A stretch of 18,492 bases of DNA from Planctomycetota bacterium (lineage in GTDB: Bacteria; Planctomycetota; Phycisphaerae; WQYP01). Positions 15,552 through 18,492 of this stretch are shown piece by piece. The stretch is from contig JAJZGH010000074.1 in assembly GCA_021798635.1 (NCBI GenBank), forward strand, positions 1 to 18,492, read 5' to 3'. The position numbers and the translations under genes are program-made. The notes under the pieces are model-generated. The model saw only the letters and a list, made by a program, of their open reading frames with translations. It searched no databases and had not been told where the DNA came from. Each line of letters starts with the position of its first letter. The stretch's first letter is position 1.

Positions 15552-16595
15552 TCAGACTTTGTAAGCGCCAAACGGGTTGGCATAAATATCCGACCACACG
15601 TCCGCAGTGTCCGGGTATGCGTCAGCATCAGCCTTTTCATGAGCCGCTTCCACCTGGGCATGAATCTCATCACTGATCTGAGTTACTTTTTTATCATCGA
15701 GGACATTGGCGTCTTTGAGTTGCTTTTCCAGGCGACCAATGGGGTCGTGTTCCTGATATTGCGTCACTTCTTCTTTGGTGCGGTATTTCTGGGGATCGGA
15801 CATGCTGTGGCCGCGATAGCGATAGGTTTTTACATCCAGGAAAATTGAGCCGTTACCCTTGCGGCAATATTCCGCCGCCGCCACCGTCATGCGATACATG
15901 GCCACACAATCCATACCGTCCACATCTTTACCCGGAATACCGTAGGCATCGCCGGTGCGCAGCTTCAGGTCCGTTACCGCAGAGGCCCGATGCAGATGTG
16001 TCCCCATGCCGTAACCATTATTTTCCACCATGAAAATAATGGGCAGTTTGAACAGCCCCGCCAGATTCAGAGCCTCATGGAAGGATCCCTGATTAATGGC
16101 CCCGTCGCCAAAATAGCACAATACGACGCGGTCTTCCTTGCGGTACTTGGCCGCCCAGCCCAGACCGGTTGCCAGCGGAATATGGGCACCGACAATCGCG
16201 TGACCGCCAAAGAAATTCTTTTCCACATCGAAAAAGTGCATCGACCCGCCCTTGCCATGGGAGCAGCCGGTCTTTTTGCCATAAAGTTCCGCAAACAAAG
16301 GGTGAATATCCATCCCCCGCGCGATCGCGTGGCCATGGTCGCGGTAGGCCGTTATGACGTAATCCGTGGGGCGGACCGCCGCAATACTCCCTACCGCGAC
16401 CGCCTCCTGACCGACATACAAATGGCAGAATCCGCCAATTTTCTGCTGCTGGTAGGACTGGGCACAACGCATTTCAAATGCCCGGATCAGAACCATTTGG
16501 CGGTACCAATCCATCATTTGGGAGGGAGATGGATCGATTTTCTGCTGGGGCTCAACCAAAGTTGTCACTGACACACCTTTTCCATTTAAAGCCAA
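15552..16595 (-). CDS. pdhA: Pyruvate dehydrogenase E1 component, alpha subunit
   Basis: This subunit carries most of the thiamin-diphosphate site of the pyruvate dehydrogenase E1. It has 347 residues. The cofactor motif runs from GDGAINQGSFHEALN (163-177) to VENN (190-193). GGFCHLYVGQEAV (54-66) and AYRDHGHAIARG (83-94) line the substrate channel, and the loop YRGHSMSDP (260-268) is the conserved E1-alpha phosphorylation-loop region. The start is TTG at 16595, supported by GGAGGG (16607-16602) seven bases upstream. An ATG at 16600 is out of frame and opens only a four-codon mini-frame overlapping the TTG. In-frame GTG codons at residues 8 and 10 are alternatives. It leads a probable operon with pdhB, the GH88 gene and nnrD. 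Specificity for pyruvate rather than acetoin is inferred mainly from the beta subunit. Confidence 0.92.
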   Translation of the reverse strand: MALNGKGVSVTTLVEPQQKIDPSPSQMMDWYRQMVLIRAFEMRCAQSYQQQKIGGFCHLYVGQEAVAVGSIAAVRPTDYVITAYRDHGHAIARGMDIHPLFAELYGKKTGCSHGKGGSMHFFDVEKNFFGGHAIVGAHIPLATGLGWAAKYRKEDRVVLCYFGDGAINQGSFHEALNLAGLFKLPIIFMVENNGYGMGTHLHRASAVTDLKLRTGDAYGIPGKDVDGMDCVAMYRMTVAAAEYCRKGNGSIFLDVKTYRYRGHSMSDPQKYRTKEEVTQYQEHDPIGRLEKQLKDANVLDDKKVTQISDEIHAQVEAAHEKADADAYPDTADVWSDIYANPFGAYKV

Positions 16596-16721
16596 AACAT
16601 GCCCTCCAAACGAAAGGCTCCGAAAAGCGGTGCCTCCGTGGAAATATTACGCCTGCATAAACCTCGCGTCCGCGTCGGGGCCTTCTGTCTGCCAAGGCAA
16701 CAGGCCGGCCCGCAGGAGATC

Positions 16722-16750
16722 ATTTTAGTGAATTGCGGGGATTACGCCAA
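16722..16750 (-). promoter_or_regulatory. Sigma70-type promoter of the pdhA operon
   Basis: On the minus strand, TTGGCG (16750-16745) is followed by exactly 17 bases and TAAAAT (16727-16722, 5/6 match to -10). The transcript would start near 16715, leaving a leader of about 120 bases before the TTG at 16595. The leader contains an imperfect hairpin at 16703-16685 (8 pairs with one bulge). The promoter lies just past the queD stop. Confidence 0.65.
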
Positions 16751-16766
16751 GCGCTTTATTCCCGGA

Positions 16767-17162
16767 TCACAATTTTTCTTTTCCGCGATAAATACAGCGG
16801 CTGGTACACGTTTCATGGACGGTTATCTGCGCGAGTTGCGGCAGGCGTTTCTTGAGCCGTATCCATATCCAGCGGGCTAAATGTTCACTGGTAGGATTTT
16901 CCAGGCCGGGAATATCGTTGAGATAATGGTGGTCCAATTGATCCATCAGCGGGGCAAACGCCTGCTGCAGGTCCGCAAAGTCCATCAACCACCCCGTTTC
17001 CGGACCTACCGGACCGGCCACATGGACTTCAATGCGAAACGAATGCCCATGCAGGCGAGCACATTTATGATCAACTGGGACCCGGGGCAGCCGATGCGCC
17101 GCTTCAAACCGGAATTCCTTAACCAGATCAATTTCAAAGCTCGGTGACTCTTTCTTCTTCAT
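16767..17162 (-). CDS. queD: 6-carboxytetrahydropterin synthase (QueD / PTPS family)
   Basis: QueD turns dihydroneopterin triphosphate into 6-carboxytetrahydropterin in the pathway to 7-deazaguanines (queuosine). It has 131 residues, normal for the family. The zinc ligands are His23 (FEAAHRL), His38 and His40 (LHGHSF). Cys34 ([10 protein letters not shown]) is the catalytic thiol. LMDFADL (59-65), LDHHYLND (76-83), [12 protein letters not shown] (89-100) and VHET (115-118, with Glu117 anchoring the pterin) complete the signature. The Cys at the CxxxHGH position favours QueD over eukaryotic-type PTPS. No other queuosine gene lies in the window. The ATG at 17162 is preceded directly by GAGG with no spacer, and a promoter lies six bases upstream, so a leaderless start is likely. 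Confidence 0.92.
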   Translation of the reverse strand: MKKKESPSFEIDLVKEFRFEAAHRLPRVPVDHKCARLHGHSFRIEVHVAGPVGPETGWLMDFADLQQAFAPLMDQLDHHYLNDIPGLENPTSEHLARWIWIRLKKRLPQLAQITVHETCTSRCIYRGKEKL

Positions 17163-17168
17163 CCTCAG

Positions 17169-17196
17169 AGTTTACCTGAAAATAACCACAGGCCAA
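17169..17196 (-). promoter_or_regulatory. Promoter-like element of queD
   Basis: On the minus strand, TTGGCC (17196-17191) is followed by 16 bases and TAAACT (17174-17169); each box matches 4/6. Six bases then lead to the ATG at 17162, the same geometry as the efflux operon promoter. Confidence 0.5.
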
Positions 17197-17273
17197 GCGC
17201 CGGGCCCAATGAGCACTGAGCACTCATCAATGATCAATCTTCCTTATTTGCTGCTCTACTCTCTCCTGTCTCT

Positions 17274-17292
17274 GTCGGGCCTTCGGTCCGAC
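17274..17292. other. Small GC-rich hairpin in the queD-mscS divergent region
   Basis: GTCGGGCC and GGTCCGAC pair around a short TTC loop, with one G-T pair. No T run follows on either strand, so it is not a clear terminator. Nearby, GAGCACT is repeated in tandem at 17211-17224. The rest of the 230-base divergent region holds only weak promoter-like matches. Confidence 0.3.
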
Positions 17293-17392
17293 TTGCCTTG
17301 GGTTGAATTTTCTGGTCGGTCATGGTACAGCCTGTAATATATGAAGTCGGCATCAGTGGGTGCCGCATGGACGGTCCGGAATAGGAAAACTA

Positions 17393-18492
17393 ATGCCTCA
17401 ACTGCCGCTACAAATGAAGCCAGCCGCAACTGCCACGGCCCCCGCCCCGGTGATTCATCATTCGCTGGGCAGTTTGCTGACCCACTTAACGAGTCAAATT
17501 CGGCTGGAAGAGCTTCTTCATGAAAATCATTATTATAATTGGCTGATTCTTCTGGCCTGCATATTTGTTGGCGTGGCCGCAGGCCGAGGTGCCGGGTTCA
17601 CCTTTCGCAAACTCGGAACCGACATTGAAAAACGCAACTGGCACTTCGGTGGCCTGCTGACCAGCGGCGCCGCCGCGCCGGGAAATCTTCTCCTGTTTAC
17701 TCTATTTCTTTTGGCAGGCCTGGGACAACTGCACTTAACGCCGGCGCTGCGGGATATCTGCGGACGAACCATCGAACTTCTGCTGGCTATAGCGTTCTTC
17801 TGGTATATTTTTAACATCGTCACCACCGTGGAACTGGTATTGAAAAAATTCATCGCCAGGCATGACACGCCCCTGACAGAACAGATTCTGCCCGTTATCC
17901 GGAAAACCCTGCGCATTTTCGTGGCCATCATCGGCATGCTGTTTATTATGGAGGATATATTTGGCCGCGACATCAGTTCCTGGCTGGCGGGTCTGGGTAT
18001 TGTGGGCTTGGCCGTGTCTCTGGCGGCCCAGGATTCCCTGAAAAACTTTTTCGGCTCGGTGACGTTGCTGCTGGATCGGCCCTACGTCGTGGGCCAGTGG
18101 ATCGCCTACCAGGGGTATAGCGGTACGGTTGAAGAAATTGGATTTCGTTCCACGCGGCTGCGGATTTTTGACGGCGCTCTGGTGACGATTCCCAATTCGG
18201 ATATTGTTAATGGGAGCGTCAAGAATTATTCCCTGCGGCCTTATATCCGCCGAAACATGAATGTGACGTTGCCCTACGATACGTCGGTGCAAAAATTGCG
18301 GCAGGCCCTGCAGATTATAAAAGATATTCTCGAATCGCCGGAATTCCGGGAAAGCGTGCATGATGCGGCGCAACCGACATGGTTTCCTCCACGCGTGTAC
18401 TTCAATGAATTTAACGCGGCCTCTCTAAATATACAGGTCTATTATTACTACCGCCCCGCTACCGACTATTGGGGATATATGGCGTATAGTGA
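17393..18492 (+). CDS. MscS-family mechanosensitive channel, C-terminus cut by window edge
   Basis: MscS channels open under membrane tension and release solutes during hypo-osmotic shock. The frame from the ATG at 17393 (AGGA six bases upstream) stays open for 366 residues to the window end. Hydrophobic segments lie at about 49-64, 97-113, 125-145 and 170-187. The pore helix is at 195-225: SSWLAGLGIVGLAVSLAAQD followed by SLKNFFGS, with the Gly/Ala pattern of MscS TM3. The beta domain follows: LLLDRPYVVGQWI (225-237), GTVEEIGFRSTRLRIFDGALVTIPNS and NGSVKNYS. The start of the alpha/beta vestibule is present to residue 366. It has about one more TM segment than E. coli MscS before the pore. 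The divergent neighbour is queD. Confidence 0.92.
   Translation, partial: MPQLPLQMKPAATATAPAPVIHHSLGSLLTHLTSQIRLEELLHENHYYNWLILLACIFVGVAAGRGAGFTFRKLGTDIEKRNWHFGGLLTSGAAAPGNLLLFTLFLLAGLGQLHLTPALRDICGRTIELLLAIAFFWYIFNIVTTVELVLKKFIARHDTPLTEQILPVIRKTLRIFVAIIGMLFIMEDIFGRDISSWLAGLGIVGLAVSLAAQDSLKNFFGSVTLLLDRPYVVGQWIAYQGYSGTVEEIGFRSTRLRIFDGALVTIPNSDIVNGSVKNYSLRPYIRRNMNVTLPYDTSVQKLRQALQIIKDILESPEFRESVHDAAQPTWFPPRVYFNEFNAASLNIQVYYYYRPATDYWGYMAYS

Noticed and set aside
17274..17292. Hairpin as an intrinsic terminator for mscS or queD
   Set aside because: No T run on either strand, and it lies upstream of both genes.

Overview
The window reads as chromosomal DNA of a moderately GC-rich Gram-negative bacterium. 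The lineage is probably Planctomycetota or a relative. This is an inference from two things: secreted proteins joining lectin-like domains to an Ala-rich helical tail, and a secreted Lon-type peptidase. No rRNA or other marker gene is present to prove it. I see no tRNA, rRNA, IS element, integrase or CRISPR array.

Layout. (1) 1-4526, minus strand: a tripartite RND efflux operon in the order outer-membrane channel, periplasmic adaptor, inner-membrane pump. The pump runs off the left edge. A near-consensus promoter lies directly against the first start codon. (2) 4722-5507, plus: an orphan ImuA-like protein of the RecA-related SOS mutagenesis family, with no imuB or dnaE2 beside it. (3) 5595-7371, plus: two overlapping genes, a 157-residue uncharacterised protein and a 441-444-residue protein with a degenerate ImmA/IrrE-type C-terminus whose metalloprotease residues are lost. 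(4) 7618-11881, plus: three exported proteins. One is a Lon (S16)-like Ser/Lys peptidase with its dyad intact, one has a concanavalin-like sandwich, and one has a ricin-B beta-trefoil. The last two share a duplicated 65-residue helical tail. (5) 16750-11912, minus: a probable operon of pdhA, pdhB, a GH88-type unsaturated glucuronyl hydrolase and the NAD(P)HX dehydratase nnrD, with a strong promoter before pdhA and a long stem-loop between pdhA and pdhB. (6) 17162-16767, minus: queD with its own promoter. (7) 17393-18492, plus: an MscS-family channel running off the right edge.

The strongest candidates for something undescribed are the secreted Lon-like peptidase with its two lectin-type neighbours (region 4) and the overlapping pair with a dead ImmA/IrrE domain (region 3). 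A separate signal is that several operon-leading genes have promoters placed so that transcription would begin at the A of the ATG (leaderless starts), while internal genes carry ordinary Shine-Dalgarno sites.
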